A stretch of 64,000 bases of DNA from Aphrocallistes beatrix (GCA_963281255.1 OY725497.1:1178001-1242000); one strand, 5' to 3'. Positions 1 to 11,241 are shown, counted from the stretch's first letter. Translations and numbers: made by a program. Notes: a model not told the origin generated them from the sequence alone.

Positions 1-114
1 TTCTTGCTAACTGCTCCATTTTACACGAATTATCATAACATAAATTCAAACAGCTTATCTAATGAATCGAATTTGATTCAATTAAGGAAAAAATTGATGA
101 ATTAGGTGTGATGA

Positions 115-707
115 CAGGGTATGGCGCGGTAGGGCGACCGCCCCACCAGCCAAACATCTCGCCCCACTGGAGGTGGGGCGAGATTTATTTATTTTTAATT
201 TAATTTTTAATTTTTAGTCAAAAATTCTGATATTATGTATGTATACACCGGTACGATGCTGTTATGTCCCTGATTAATTGCTACAGCTACTCACATGACA
301 GAAATGTCGGGATGTAATTGCGAAACTGACTGTATGTTCATCTCCTTGAAAATACTGCGCATTATTTCATGTCTTGCATGTTCATGCAGACGAACATGCC
401 TGATGAACATGCAATCAGATCCGCATGTCGCATATGCCACGAGGTATCTTTATCCGTACACGGCGCTTACTGTTTTCTATGCACACACCATTGTAATTTG
501 CATTCTAAGTAACTTGTAAGGATAACTTATAAAATTTATGTGGGTATGAGCGTATGACTAAAATTTATATAAAAAATGTTGAATAATTATGGGAATTTCA
601 AGTGTCTCAGCGATTTTGATAAACAAAGGGAAATTGATTCGCCCCATCGGAAATCGGCCCGCCCACGCTTCGCCCCACCAGGGTTTTGAGGCTGGCGCCG
701 CCCCTGC
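115..707. mobile_element. possible degenerate hAT-like MITE
   Basis: Two GC-rich blocks stand out of AT-rich DNA. The left one begins cagggtatggcgcgg and holds a perfect palindrome at 158-182 (ctcgcccc...ggggcgag). The right one ends ggcgccgcccctg. Read inward, the two ends look alike (CAGGG.. GGCGC), as in hAT miniature elements, but no matching 8-bp target duplication is visible. No coding content was recognised between them or in the rest of 1-1190. Confidence 0.25.
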
Positions 708-1195
708 CAATAACCGATGCTTTTAGCTTCCTTATTGAAATTTGTGGCATCGTGGACTTTCTTTCTGTACTTAAGATTATTCAAGGAACGCTGAATGGCC
801 ATTCAAATGCAGCACTTTTTGTATTCTCAACTGTACCTATTGTACCTATTGTTTGGAACGATAACAATATATTTACAAGAGTGAGAACATTTATTAGCAA
901 AACTTTGTTAATTTATAGAGAGCAACAAGCTCTAAATGATCAGACTGTAGAAGTAAATTTGAGTATTATCGAACTATTAAGATATTTTATATGTAGTGAA
1001 ACAAACGATTGAAATACGTACAATTGAAAATCTCGATATTCGCTTCGAGTCTTAATCTACATCAGGAGATCGTCTGAACTATAGTAGAGCTTTCAAATAC
1101 GTACATCTATCTCACATCAGCATACTGAGCATAGCAGGTTATTAAATTTCGAAACTGAATTGAAATTTACAACAGAGAAAGGAAAACTTTGTGGT

Positions 1196-1525
1196 GGCAA
1201 ATGCCAGGGATTTCAGAAGTGGCAAAAAAAAGTTACGGATTTTTTTGCCAACCGTTTACTTGCTACTTTATTTTTTCCTCCATTTTAGTTTTAGTTTTAC
1301 TAACTCACTACTTTTTTTTTACTTGCTACCTATTTTTTGCCAGGCATTTAGTTGGGGTGGGGTGACTAATTTTGATCTTGTAGTGTAAGACCGAAACGAG
1401 TGTGTATAGAGCGATTTGTAGAAATATTTTAGTTTTCAGAATCAGAATTTTCTTATTGTTAACCAAGTCCAGTTTCTCAAGGTGCCCTAGGTAGTAAGTA
1501 CCCCAAGTAAATCCCTGGCAAATGC
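1196..1525. repeat. imperfect inverted repeat with T-rich centre
   Basis: The segment ggcaaatgccagggattt at 1196 is matched in inverted orientation by aaatccctggcaaatgc at 1509-1525, with a small mismatch block. It lies just upstream of the dead MULE transposase and could be a terminal remnant of that element or a separate MITE. Confidence 0.35.
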
Positions 1526-1559
1526 TAATACTAACACAAAGCATCGTGTTTACAAAGAT

Positions 1560-2510
1560 ACATTTCAATGGCAATGCGTAAAGAGAAAATCATGCAGAGA
1601 AACATACACCAACTCCATTTTAAAATATTCCATTGTAATGAAGTTAAAACTGGACCAACTTACTCGATTGTTCTCCCAAGACTGGACAGCTTGGAAAGAA
1701 CTATTTGTCGCTCACGTATAAGAGCTGAGAATGACCCTTCTGAACCTACGTCCCTCACACCCTTTTAATCCCCGAGTTATATACAAAAACTAACAAAGGT
1801 GAACCTTTCTTGCTTTGTGATTCCGGTTCTATAACTGGAAATTCAAGGATCATTATCTTCGGAACTCAATGTAATATAGAAACATTAAACATTTTAAGCA
1901 TTTGGCTAGCAGACGGAACTTCAAGTAGCTCCAAAGTTATTCTTCCAATTATGTGTTATTCATGCCTTAAAAAGGGGGCCCAAATCCTTTTGAAAACAGA
2001 CATAAGTTCCGAGTAAATTTGTGTTATTGACTATCAATGCCTTACCCAGAATGTTTGGCGTAGGATGCAAGAATTTGACCTACTACAGTCACTGTAAGAT
2101 TCCTCATTTACAATTCAAATTATAATGTTAGCAGGGCTTGCTTTACTACACCGACAGACATACCTGAATTGTTAATGGATATATTCATCAACTACCCACA
2201 GAAGCATATGATTTGCAATTATCACAAAATCGAAAGAGGTTCCCGGTATATTTCCATTAGAAATAGTCACTACGTAATGCATCAGGGTATTCCAAGAATA
2301 ACAAATGCTGTAGAAGATTGGCACATATCATTTAATCATCTAATATCTTGGCAGCATCACTCAATTTGGGAATTTATTGAGATTTGAAGGAAGAGCAAGA
2401 ACTGGTTGAAATAAAATATGCATTTTATTTTAGTGATAGAAATCCCCACGAAAGAAAACAAATACGTACAGATAAAGAAAAGGTACTTGAGAACTTTATG
2501 TCGCCCCAAA
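1560..2510 (+). pseudogene. dead MULE-type transposase
   Basis: Translating across several frames gives fragments typical of MULE (Mutator-like) transposases carried by FLYWCH-type elements in animals. LERTI.R.RIRAENDPSEP lies near 1690-1740. IIFGTQCNIETL is followed by a W.ADGT motif near 1850-1920. VAPKLFFQLCVIHALK sits near 1925-1975. ITNAVEDWH...FNHLIS and HSIWEFIEI.KEEQELVE.K lie near 2300-2420. The reading frame changes several times and contains stops, so the copy is inactive. The family call rests on the order and spacing of these motifs from memory. Confidence is good for the family and low for the exact ends. Confidence 0.7.
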
Positions 2511-2569
2511 TTAGAATCTTGAAAGATGCATTTAGATTTGAATTTAGTTACTAAGTTGACACAAAGTAA

Positions 2570-3080
2570 ATTTCATCTCATCAACTTTTGTTGGGAACAT
2601 TTGGAGATACGCCAATCTAGCATATGGGCATCACCTGGTGAAGCTGCTCCCATAAAATTCTAGCAATCTCGCAACGTCGATAAGCAAATGGTGGCCAGTT
2701 TATTCCTCAGTAGGGTCACATTGCTTCTATTCGACTTTAGGAACAAAGGACAGTAACTGCCAATTGGTATTTCGACATTCCTACACCCAGTGTGATTCAT
2801 TCTTGAGAGACTGGGCGTCCAAGGACAGGATTGAGGGTGCTATTCTAGCGTTATGAGAGCAATCAGCACATGATGTCACCGCCAAGATTATCGACTTTTT
2901 GACCGAAATAGAGTCACTTTTCTCCCCAATCCGACTTATTTTTCTATTTTTCCCCATGCGATGCTTTTCTGTTTCCTGTAGCCAAGGAAAAGTTAAGGCA
3001 TAGACATTTTTCAAGTCCTGAATAGACCGACCAGACATATCACTATGTAGTTTTGGACACACCTCACAAAATATGTTCAG
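2570..3080 (+). pseudogene. dead mariner transposase (WASPGE type)
   Basis: Interrupted reading frames spell a mariner (DD34D) transposase: WASPGEAAP near 2624, KQMVASLF shortly after, GRPRTGLRVL near 2810, and SPCDAFLFPVAKEKLRHRHF near 2950-3020. These correspond to the conserved mariner blocks W.TPGEPAP, K.MV..FF and APCD.FLFP. Stops (for example after the KF following WASPGE) and frame changes show it is dead. No terminal inverted repeats were located with confidence. Confidence 0.75.
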
Positions 3081-3719
3081 AATACTCAAATAAATGGTCT
3101 AAAGAGATGAAACATTGCCTAGAATATTATGGATAATACTTCTTCGAAAAGTTATAAAATTTGTAGCGTTAGATCTCAATTATTTCTATATTAGTCCAGA
3201 AACTTTCGTAGTGACCCTCGTAACAGAATATGTACTATTAATATCTATCTGTCATTTGCTTATTCAGATTTGCTCGTTACATTGACTTTCCGTGTCACGA
3301 ATTGTCTGTATCCTTGATAATACTTATAGGCGCTAGCGCCTAGTCATTTTTAATATATGGAGAATTTAAACTTTGTTTTGCGAATAAATTATAAACGAAA
3401 AAAGTTTAAGTAACTCACGCATGATTCAATGGGATGATTCTCAACAATTATGAGACAAACTATATCGCAAGTAGTTGAATTACATTTTCCTAGCAACGCA
3501 GAAAGATGTGTACGTTCCAATGGAATTTTCCACATTTCTAAACAAATAGTCCAAAGTGAGATTTCCTGCGATAATTAGAGATCAAATGGTGCCGTTATAA
3601 TTGTAGAAAACAGGTCAGAAGATAATTATCCAAAATTTAATCCAAAAATAGCTCGTTGCTAATATGATAATGACACTATACATTTTGACAACGGATTCGG
3701 GTACTCTAATAAGTAGCTT

Positions 3720-3887
3720 ACATATGCTGCATGGACGGTGCCATGTTTTATCGGCAGTGGGTGTCCTAAGAGGGATTTCTCTGAAATTGGGTGTCCATTT
3801 ATGGAGGGATATATATTGTACAATGTGATAAAACAGGACGCAGTGGGTGTCTGGACACCCAGGACACCCCCGGTGGCGCCGGCCCTG
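3720..3887. mobile_element. possible hAT-type element end
   Basis: A block of gggtgtcc and ggacaccc words ends in ggtggcgccggccctg, which read inward is the CAGGGCCGGCGCC-type terminus common in hAT elements. The partner end was not found. The DNA from 3080 to 3720 shows nothing recognisable. Confidence 0.25.
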
Positions 3888-3959
3888 TGCTGGTTATACA
3901 TTTCTAATTAGGATCTATCGTGCCTAGGAAACTATTTTGTTTCATGTTTATCCAGGGTC

Positions 3960-4490
3960 AAAAATTGAGTGCACCATGGCTTAGTGTAAACAATGGAGAA
4001 GTTGCACTAGTAATTTAGAATTTAGAAGTTGGCATTAGTCAGAAAAATGAGAACTTACACTAGTCAGAATCGAATTTTCAGATTACTGGCACTAGTCAGA
4101 ATCAATTTTTAGATCACTTGGACAAGTCAGAATCGATTTTTAGACTACTGGCACAAGTCAGAATGGAGTTTGCAAAATGCTGCTGTTTCCGCACCTGGGA
4201 GATTAACCAAATCCCATCATTACGCGTGATAAACCGTGAGATATGGTAAATTAGTATTACTAGCAGTGGTTTAAATCGTTAGATTCAATTGTAGTAATAT
4301 GACAATGACGATCATGACTCACGATGAGATCTTAAGAATTGTGATGCCTGACGCTGTTATTGAATTTTCCTTGCGATGAATTTTCCGCCATTCTAGTGCC
4401 AGTAGTCTGAAAATTGATTCTGACTCCTGCAAGTTCTCATTTTTCTGACTAATGCCAACTTAAAATTCTGACTAGTACATGGCCTCATAG
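3960..4490. repeat. fold-back element with tandem subterminal repeats
   Basis: From about 4030 to 4165 a 33-37 bp unit containing actagtcagaatcgattttt and tactggca repeats about four times. The reverse complement of the same words returns at 4390-4480 (agtgccagtagtctgaaaat, ttctgactaatgccaactt, ttctgactagt). Inverted arms built of tandem repeats around a unique centre are typical of fold-back or MITE elements. No coding potential was seen. Confidence 0.65.
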
Positions 4491-4833
4491 AATGCTACGG
4501 AAGTGCATTTTCAGTGTGTTTCAATCGGCGACTACAATTACTAAAGTAAACTTAGTTGTGATTTCGAAATTATTTTGTTCTCTTTAGCGCTAAAGTCCTC
4601 GCTACTCGTAATTAAAATTGGGCAAATTTTCATGGATTACTGAGTCCAAATCTGCTTCCCCTATACTTCTTGTAAATATTTAATTTAAAATTTTTAATTT
4701 TATTATTGCCAAGTTTAAAGGTTAGTAACTATACGTATAATGGAATAGTCTTTATTCATTGAACACATTCTCTAATTAGTGGATAATATCGAATTTGAAA
4801 TTTTCAATTTTAGACATCTCTTTTTATACTCCA

Positions 4834-5418
4834 ATGGCTATAAGCTCAACTGAAATTTCAGAATCTCCCTTCGAGAACATGCGTTCCGAGCTAAAGAGTG
4901 TGTTATCTGAATTCAGACAAGAACTAAACGCAAAAGAACAACAGTTGATGAATCTAATCACGAAGTTAGAACTCGAGCACATAACTAGAATGCAGCAATA
5001 CAACACAGATTTGGAGAAATTGAGCTCTTTCAAACAGACAACTGAAACTTTAGGGGACAGCACTCTGGGAGATCTCCAGTCGAAATGCTTGACCAATATA
5101 GACTTAAAAATGAGTGAGTTGCACGCAAAACTTTCTCTACCTGTTATCCTGACTCCTGAGTGGTACAGGGAATCGATTTCAAATTTCATTTCAAGGATCA
5201 AAATCACCTTCAGCTATTCTACTCCGAAGAGTGACCCTCAATCATCCGTGACCCCTCAATACCCAAATAGTTATATATCCCGTGCTACTTTCTACGAATT
5301 TGATAAAGGTGTGAAAAGAAAAAATTCAGTTGAGGATATGCCTAATATTTATCCGAAAACAGATCATTTCACCCCACTTTTCACCTCCCAGAATTCAAAA
5401 ATAAAAAAGCGTCGTTAA
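4834..5418 (+). CDS. coiled-coil protein, TRIM-like fragment (paralogue follows)
   Basis: A 194-residue open frame from the Met of MAISSTEIS. The reading frame is open upstream to 4795, and a splice-acceptor-like tttcaattttag ends at 4813, so an upstream exon could feed into it. Residues about 10-60 are strongly helical and charged (FRQELNAKEQQLMNLITKLE), then the LSSF and LGDSTLGDLQ words resemble the coiled coil after the RING in TRIM-type proteins. The tail is polar and ends in a basic KIKKRR, a possible nuclear signal. A diverged paralogue lies 0.55 kb downstream in the same orientation. No RING, B-box or NHL part is visible next to it. Function is not known. Confidence 0.5.
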   Translation: MAISSTEISESPFENMRSELKSVLSEFRQELNAKEQQLMNLITKLELEHITRMQQYNTDLEKLSSFKQTTETLGDSTLGDLQSKCLTNIDLKMSELHAKLSLPVILTPEWYRESISNFISRIKITFSYSTPKSDPQSSVTPQYPNSYISRATFYEFDKGVKRKNSVEDMPNIYPKTDHFTPLFTSQNSKIKKRR

Positions 5419-5524
5419 TTGATAGGAATTTCTATATATTACTAATTCATTTCTATATCCAAATTATTTATTTAATTTCTTCAATCTGTTTAGTTATTAT
5501 TGACATATCGGGTAATATTAAGGG

Positions 5525-5652
5525 ACCAACCGCTTAATCGGGCCCATTTTATTCAGGAACAAAATCATGCCAATAGCAGCTAATACATGCTAACCTCTTA
5601 TCGGTCAAACTACCTCTGACCGATGTGGTCCTGTTAAGCGGAGTCAACTGTA
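5525..5652. mobile_element. small pogo/Tc-type MITE, degenerate copy
   Basis: The words ccgcttaatcgggcccattt and tgttaagcggagtcaactgta match the two ends of the better preserved copy at 40407-40559. They are arranged as inverted repeats around a short centre containing ctctgaccgatgtgg. The left tip is decayed and the right tip ends at a TA. Confidence 0.55.
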
Positions 5653-5968
5653 TATGTATCTGAAAATTGGGCTAGCTTTATGATCCCAAAAATTTCCACG
5701 CTACAAAAAACACTTGACATGATATCGGGATTGATATCGAATTGATATCGGGAAACCAATTTCCATTGATTTCGTCTTTTGTATCAATTCATAGCCTATG
5801 TATGACGTAGCATGATGGATTGCAAAACGTAGTTTACGCTTCTATCTAAAATGCTTTATAATTGAGAAAAGGGAATCGCTGATCTATGTATTAGTTATTA
5901 CATGGGAACTGCATAAAATATAATAAGTTAATTGTACAATTTTGTTTAGTATACTCACATATTGATAA

Positions 5969-6532
5969 ATGGAGCTAAATATTTCGAAAGCATTGGAAGA
6001 TTTCGAAAAAATGCGAATTAAGGTGACAACCAACATTGGAAAACTCAGAAAGGTCCTCGACTCTAAAGAAGAGGAACTCTTAAAGAGAATTGAAAAACTA
6101 AAATCTGAGTATATAGCAACAAACAAACAAAACGTAGCTGATATAGAGAAACTAAGTTCTTTCCAGAGACAGTCGATAAGGCTAGGAGAAAATACTCGGA
6201 GCCTTTTAATGAGAAGTGCGGGATTCAAATCGATGGAATGATTCAGGATTTGTTCGAAAAATCCAGGAACCTCCTGTTCTACTCTTGAATTGGAAAATGA
6301 CTCTCTCAATAAGCTGATACGCGAGATGTCAATATACTATGGCAGTGAAAATAGTATCCTTACTACTCCTACTAAACCCGTTTATAATTTCGTTGGGAAC
6401 AAATTATGTCTACCACCTGAAACTGAAAAACATAATGTTGCTAATGGTGAAGAAGGTTCAAGTTACATTTCTCACTCGACATACTATCCGACGAATAAGA
6501 GGATGCGTGGAGATGATTATTCTAGATCGTAG
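5969..6532 (+). pseudogene. broken paralogue of the 4.8-kb coiled-coil gene
   Basis: The frame starts MELNISKALEDFEKMR and shares the pattern of the upstream gene: K.EELLKRIEKLKSEY, then DIEKLSSFQ and RLGENTRSLL. An in-frame TGA sits at 6239-6241, after which the same frame continues as SLNKLIREMSIYYG. Between about 6215 and 6285 the plausible protein (IQIDGMIQDLFEKSRNL) reads in a different frame. The copy therefore has two compensating frameshifts, or the assembly has two errors there. Tandem duplication with the 4834-5418 gene is the simplest origin. The loss of frame in one short block makes a pseudogene more likely than an intron. Confidence 0.6.
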
Positions 6533-7177
6533 AGGGAGACTCGGCAATCACGATTTCTCTCCTGAGTTGATGGCTAACTAACTACTACATAGTACGTAAC
6601 TGGGTAATTAATTACTATTTTGTAATCTTTATTTTCGAATTAGAACCTCTTATTTATCAAAAATAATAAAAATATCCTCATAATTGAAGAATCGAACTGT
6701 TAGGTTTTAAAATAGCAGGAATCGAGGTAGCACACTTCATTCCGTGAGGACATCTTTTTATAATGCAACTCTATTTAACAAAATTAGATCTTGAGGTCGA
6801 CAACTGAATCAGCTCTACTGTAAGTCGATTGGCTGACCCGGAAAACTGAACAAGGCCGAATTATTAACTTGGATCTAGAGGAAAAATGGTGTTTTGTTGT
6901 GAAATAAAGAATAGGGGTCGGTTTGTTAGGAGCCAAGGGAGATTCTAGGAGTTTTTGGTGTGGAATATTTTTAAAATTAGCCTGTTAAGGCGTTTTTAAG
7001 CGATGCCATAGCCTACTATATAGTAGCATGGCAATGCGTATATCTACCTTGCTAGTCACTTCATTATTCCAGTAGTGCATACTATTCGGGCTTTTCCAGT
7101 TCTGACAATCCGGCTTCATTCTTTGATTATCGGCCTTACCAGTTTGACGATTCGGGCTTATTCCAGTCTTGAATAAC
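6533..7177. other. no gene seen
   Basis: AT-rich DNA without a convincing open frame, splice pattern or transposon motif. Confidence 0.5.
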
Positions 7178-7547
7178 ATGCCCACCCAGAATTGATCACG
7201 CTGTAATACAAAGGTATAGGACCCAGAACCTAGTTGCGTTGATGTCTCTGGATAGGAATATTCTCCTCTGTTTTCTGCAACAGATCAAAATATGTATATA
7301 CCCCTCCTGTAACTGACCATGCAATATTTTATGGAAAAAGAGAACATTCCTATCTCAGTTCTTGGCGCAGTGGAACCTCTAAAAATGGGGAAACTCAGAG
7401 CAGCGAAAATGTACCTATTCTCCCATTCCCCGCTTATAACATCACATAATACAAGAATAATACTCCTCCGTTTTGTATCCATCCATGATGTTCTACTGTA
7501 GATTGCAAAAATTACTTGAACCAATCATTAGTATTTAAGTAATTGTA

Positions 7548-7548
<1 letters not shown>

Positions 7549-7600
<52 letters not shown>
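7549..7600. repeat. (TA)n microsatellite
   Basis: A run of about 26 TA units abuts the left end of the Tigger-like MITE, which uses TA as its target site. Confidence 0.95.
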
Positions 7601-7603
<3 letters not shown>

Positions 7604-8134
7604 TAAAACGTCAGTTATCCGAACCCCTCGGTTAACAAACTAATACGTATACCTAGGTCCGTTTGAGTCAGAAGAATCGAAAGAATTACACTACCAACAT
7701 TTTGAACTACTACTATCTATTCAGGATAACATTCACAAACGCAACCCATAGAAATACGTAGCATATGCATTCCTGGGTCGTTCAACCACATCGCATATAG
7801 CAGGGGTCGGCAACCTGTGGCACGCGTGGCAAATTTGGCACACGGAACACTTAATTGATGGCACGCGGAGTTGAAAACAAATGTGGGTCGACAGACCGAC
7901 ATTTATGTAGATTCAGGGGTCGACAACTCTAGCCAGGCGTGCCACTGACGCACAAGGTCATAAATATGTTGACATTATAGGCAAACTGGCACACTTCACT
8001 CAAAAGGTTGCCGGCCCCTGGCCATATTATTCTCAGTCTAAAGACTCTAGACTATAGAGCGTCAGTTATCCGAACATTTCACTTATCCGAACCCCCTTTG
8101 GTCCCATAGTGTTCGGATAACTGACGTTCTACTA
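7601..8134. mobile_element. Tigger/pogo-like MITE with nested hAT MITE
   Basis: The left end cagtaaaacgtcagttatcc is matched inverted by ggataactgacgttctact at the right end, flanked by TA on both sides. The ttatccgaac words are typical of pogo/Tigger non-autonomous elements. A second, subterminal copy of the same words lies at 8058-8095. No transposase is present. It is interrupted by a separate element at 7801-8020. Confidence 0.75.
7801..8020. mobile_element. hAT MITE (CAGGGGTCGGCAACCT ends)
   Basis: Termini caggggtcggcaacct and aggttgccggcccctg form a 16-bp inverted repeat with one mismatch, a classical hAT terminus. The inside is rich in ggcac and gtgcc words and has an internal caggggtcg at 7915. 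The 8-bp flanks do not match clearly, so the target duplication has decayed. Confidence 0.8.
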
Positions 8135-8161
8135 TATATATAGTATATATATATATATATA

Positions 8162-8753
8162 CAGGGTGTCTCAAAAGTTCTGCAACAACCAATTTTACTT
8201 CGTTAATTTGACTAAGATCACTTGATTGTATTCCAAATTAGCCCCCATAAATGAAATCTAGTATCCTTCTAGCATAGAAATGAGCTCAACCCATTACTCA
8301 AAAAACATTTCTTATAAAATTTTAAATAATTACAGACTAATTACTCCAAAATTTGGAGCTCAAAAGTGCTAATTTTGAAGATCACTATTTTTCTAGTGAA
8401 ATATTACATCAATCACTTCCATATTCTGTAATTGATTCATAATACTAAAATAATATTATTACTTTTGATTTATGTAGCAGTAATCTTCGATAAGAACGAG
8501 TATTTTTAAAGTATAGCCATAAAATGTACCTGGGATGTGAGATTTTTTATTGAGTTAAAAAATATTCTTTACGAGACAATGAAATATATGATCCATCATT
8601 GCAAAAAAATTGAGAAATACAGGCCATTGGGATGGAAAATAATTAAGATAATCCTCTCTATTTTTGATTAAAATGAGGCATTGGATGTTCGATATTTATC
8701 TACTATGTATAATACATTAGCAAAATTCGTTGCAGAACTTTTGAGACACCCTG
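8162..8753. mobile_element. Tc1/mariner-type MITE with perfect 27-bp TIR
   Basis: The ends cagggtgtctcaaaagttct... and ...agaacttttgagacaccctg are perfect inverted repeats of about 26 bp with TA on both flanks. The interior is AT-rich without transposase. The first bases (CAGGGTGTC.CA.AAGT) resemble those of the Tc1-type element at 43683-46687, so the two belong to related families. Confidence 0.9.
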
Positions 8754-10205
8754 TATATATATATATATATATACGTATATATATATAATTTTCGGGCTAT
8801 AGCCGGTTTGAATCTCTGTCTACTCAGATCAGTTCAGGACCTGTCCTTTTGATAGGTTACAAACTGTTTCCCGAAAGATTCCCAATTTTCCCAACGAATA
8901 TAGAAATGAATTTGTAAGTTAAATAATTTCGTCAATTTTAACATTAAATTACCTGTGGTAATTTCTATTTATAGCAAATACCCCACACTTCTAAGGTTTC
9001 CCAAAAAAATCTAGCGTCATTTGAGCTAAACTCCCTCATTCCCCATTTCCACGCTTATAGTAGTACATGTGTACAGAAATGAGCGAAGATTACGCTAAAT
9101 TGTCCCATATATAGAGATAGCTTTGTATTCGGTGTGATCAATTCTGGGTGGACATGTGCTCACTAAATGGCCCTAGTTGCGCCTTTGGAAGAGATACCAT
9201 GTTCCAGAACCATTCTTAGCTGTTGGTTGATAGACTTTCAAGGTGAGTTATGAAGTGGAGACTGAGAATGAGGGAGAGAAGAGAATTAGGTATTTTGTAT
9301 TATTGTTTACCTCGGGTGCCAGTATATAACCGTTCCAGTCATGTGTATTGATATGTGATGCTTGGATCCCTTGCGATCAATGATCGCTCGATCACGATCC
9401 TATTTTGACGATCGAATGGAGGATTGGCGATCTTTTTTTATAGCCCGATTATTTTTGGAAATTTGTATTGTTTTCTCTCCTCATCATCATTAACTATTCT
9501 ATGCAGTTACCAATTGAGTCTTGATAGTTAATGTTTATATTAGTAAATGCGAACTCAGTGGACAGAACCGAGAAAAACAAGATTGTCACTCGTTATGGGC
9601 TGTGTCAGTTTGGAGATCGGAATGCTGTTACATTCCTACCTTGCTAGGGAGATGCAGAATTATTTCTCTAAATATGATCAAAAGACTTGAATTGAATACT
9701 GAGACGGATCTGACAATAAAAAGTTTATTTGAACGAATTTTAAATAGCAAACTTTGATTTCCAAAACCGGCGTTTTTTAGCAGAAAACCAGTTTTCTCGG
9801 TTCCCCCTAGCATGCCAAAGTGGCATGGGCTTGATTCTGTTCAAGGACACTCATAGGAACTCAAAACCACCAAAAAAGTACTTCTCACATTTCTCGATTG
9901 ACCCCTAAATCCGGGATGTGGTCCTCGACTATTAACAGTGCTCGACATGCTTTGTTTGTGTGCTATAGCTATTCGTATTAGAAGATAATACCATATTTCA
10001 AACACTGCAAATAGCATGCATGCGGTGCCGACATGAGGAGGAGATTTGGGTGTACTCCGTCCAGAGCCAACTTCCTGTCTTTGGCATAGTAGATAAATTA
10101 GAGAAAGCCTATCCTGGTGTGGATTGCTTGTTTATATACTTGTTGTGCTTGCGGGTAACGCCATGCATCTATGTAGAGAAAATCGTTTTAGATATTTTGA
10201 TTTTT
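8754..10205. other. no gene seen
   Basis: AT-rich sequence. A local cluster of gatc-containing words lies at 9378-9435, and a short palindrome catgccaaagtggcatg lies near 9810. Neither could be tied to a gene. No further TSR3 exon was recognised here on the minus strand. Confidence 0.45.
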
Positions 10206-10367
10206 GGGGCATACCTAATTTACGGGACGGGACGGGTTAAGATGCCTAATTTACGGGACGAGACGGGACCATCCCGGAAAATCTAGGTACCTAATTTACG
10301 GGACGGGACGAGTTAAGATGCCTAATTTACGGGACGGGATGCCGTCCCGTCCCGTAAATTAGGCCCG
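10206..10367. repeat. CCTAATTTACGGGACGGGA repeat element
   Basis: The 19-base word cctaatttacgggacggga and close variants occur four times in direct orientation, and the element ends with the inverted form ccgtcccgtaaattagg. Related copies lie at 60979-61091 and 61750-61851 (with ttccggga) and, more loosely, at 43375-43500. Ends in the form GGGCAT.CCTAATTT suggest a short palindromic MITE family. Confidence 0.7.
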
Positions 10368-10499
10368 ATTTTTGGAACTTTCTCGATAAAAGCTGAATTC
10401 CGATCACACTATCAAATTTTACTCTCAGAACCTAGGTTACTGCTAGATGCATAAATACACATTTGTAACTTAAGACATTAGGAAATGATTAACATTTAC

Positions 10500-10827
10500 C
10501 TAAGAATGGCAGTAGTCTCTGTTCTCCTGATTTCAATTTCGAGATCGGAAGAGAATCGACCTGTGCCCATGAACAGTCAATCACTGCCAGTCCTCTCTTT
10601 TCCACGACATCCCTGTCCGCTGGAGAGATAGTACTTCGAGCTAGCGGCGATAGGACGAGTCCGGGGAACTTGCTACCAATTGGAATTTCCTTGCAAAGTT
10701 TCATCCGTACCAGTTTTTTCCCAGTACATTTCTTGGGGTCGCACTGATTGAAGTCCCAGAGGGATAATTTCGTGATGATGCCTTGCTCCTCATCTGATGA
10801 ACTATCTGAGTCAAATTTGCTAGCCAT
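10500..10827 (-). CDS. TSR3: TSR3, 18S rRNA aminocarboxypropyltransferase, first exon only
   Basis: TSR3 transfers the aminocarboxypropyl group of S-adenosylmethionine to a hypermodified uridine of 18S rRNA during late 40S maturation. The exon starts MASKFDSDSSSDEEQ and then shows the family signature: LWDFNQCDPKKCTGKKL, FPGLVLSP, SPADRDVVEKRGLAVIDCSW and RLLPFL. In other family members RLLPFL is followed by VAANPVNYG; here the frame runs into a clear donor (ttag|gtaaat, intron starting at 10499). The exon is 328 nt and ends in phase 1. The catalytic C-terminal part was not found in the 10 kb downstream on this strand, which is full of transposons. It may lie outside the window or be lost. 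Identity of the exon is confident; whether the gene is intact is not. Confidence 0.85.
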
Positions 10828-10939
10828 TTGATGCTTACATTTTATTTTATATTTTGTTGTATCAAATTTATATGTATATGGCAGTATTGTTTTGATACTT
10901 GTAGAATCAACGAGTATCCTTCATAGCACTCATTTAAAT

Positions 10940-11120
10940 ACTACAGTAGAACTCGGTTAGTACGTTCTCGGGATTTATATAAGACGTACTTCGGCTTAGT
11001 ACGTACTCATTTCTCTGAACCAAACTTAATTTAATATATAGATTCCTATGTAATATCAACTCGGTTAGTACGTACTTACGGATAGTTCCGCTTTGTAGGA
11101 CTAGACTCGAGTATCCCTTC
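10940..11120. mobile_element. small Tc/pogo-type MITE, degenerate
   Basis: It begins cagtagaactcggttagtacg and contains two more cggttagtacg or cttagtacgta words. It is related to the clean 174-bp element at 28023-28196. The right end is decayed. Confidence 0.5.
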
Positions 11121-11241
11121 TTCAAATAGTCCCCAAAGATTGTGTTAAATTTTTGTTTATACCAAATTATTTCTAAAGCCTTTTAATTTGCTTTGATTTT
11201 TGTAGTGCAGTTCTTGAAGAATATGTCCTTATGGCATAGAC

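Larger units (their letters stand above)
7178..9153. repeat. outer inverted repeat enclosing a MITE cluster
   Basis: About 40 bp at 7178-7217 (cccacccagaattgatcac, then atacaaaggtatagg) recur inverted at 9109-9153 (agctttgtattc, then gtgatcaattctgggtgg) at roughly 80% identity. The arms enclose the TA microsatellite and three MITEs listed below. This could be an older element into which the others inserted. Confidence 0.5.

Noticed and set aside
686-1012. 108-residue open frame starting MRLAPPLPITD
   Set aside because: Starts in a repeat end and has no recognisable domain, splice signal or paralogue; too weak to call a gene.
9521-9757. 78-residue frame, checked as a possible further TSR3 or host exon
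   Set aside because: Wrong strand for TSR3 and no similarity to any family I know.
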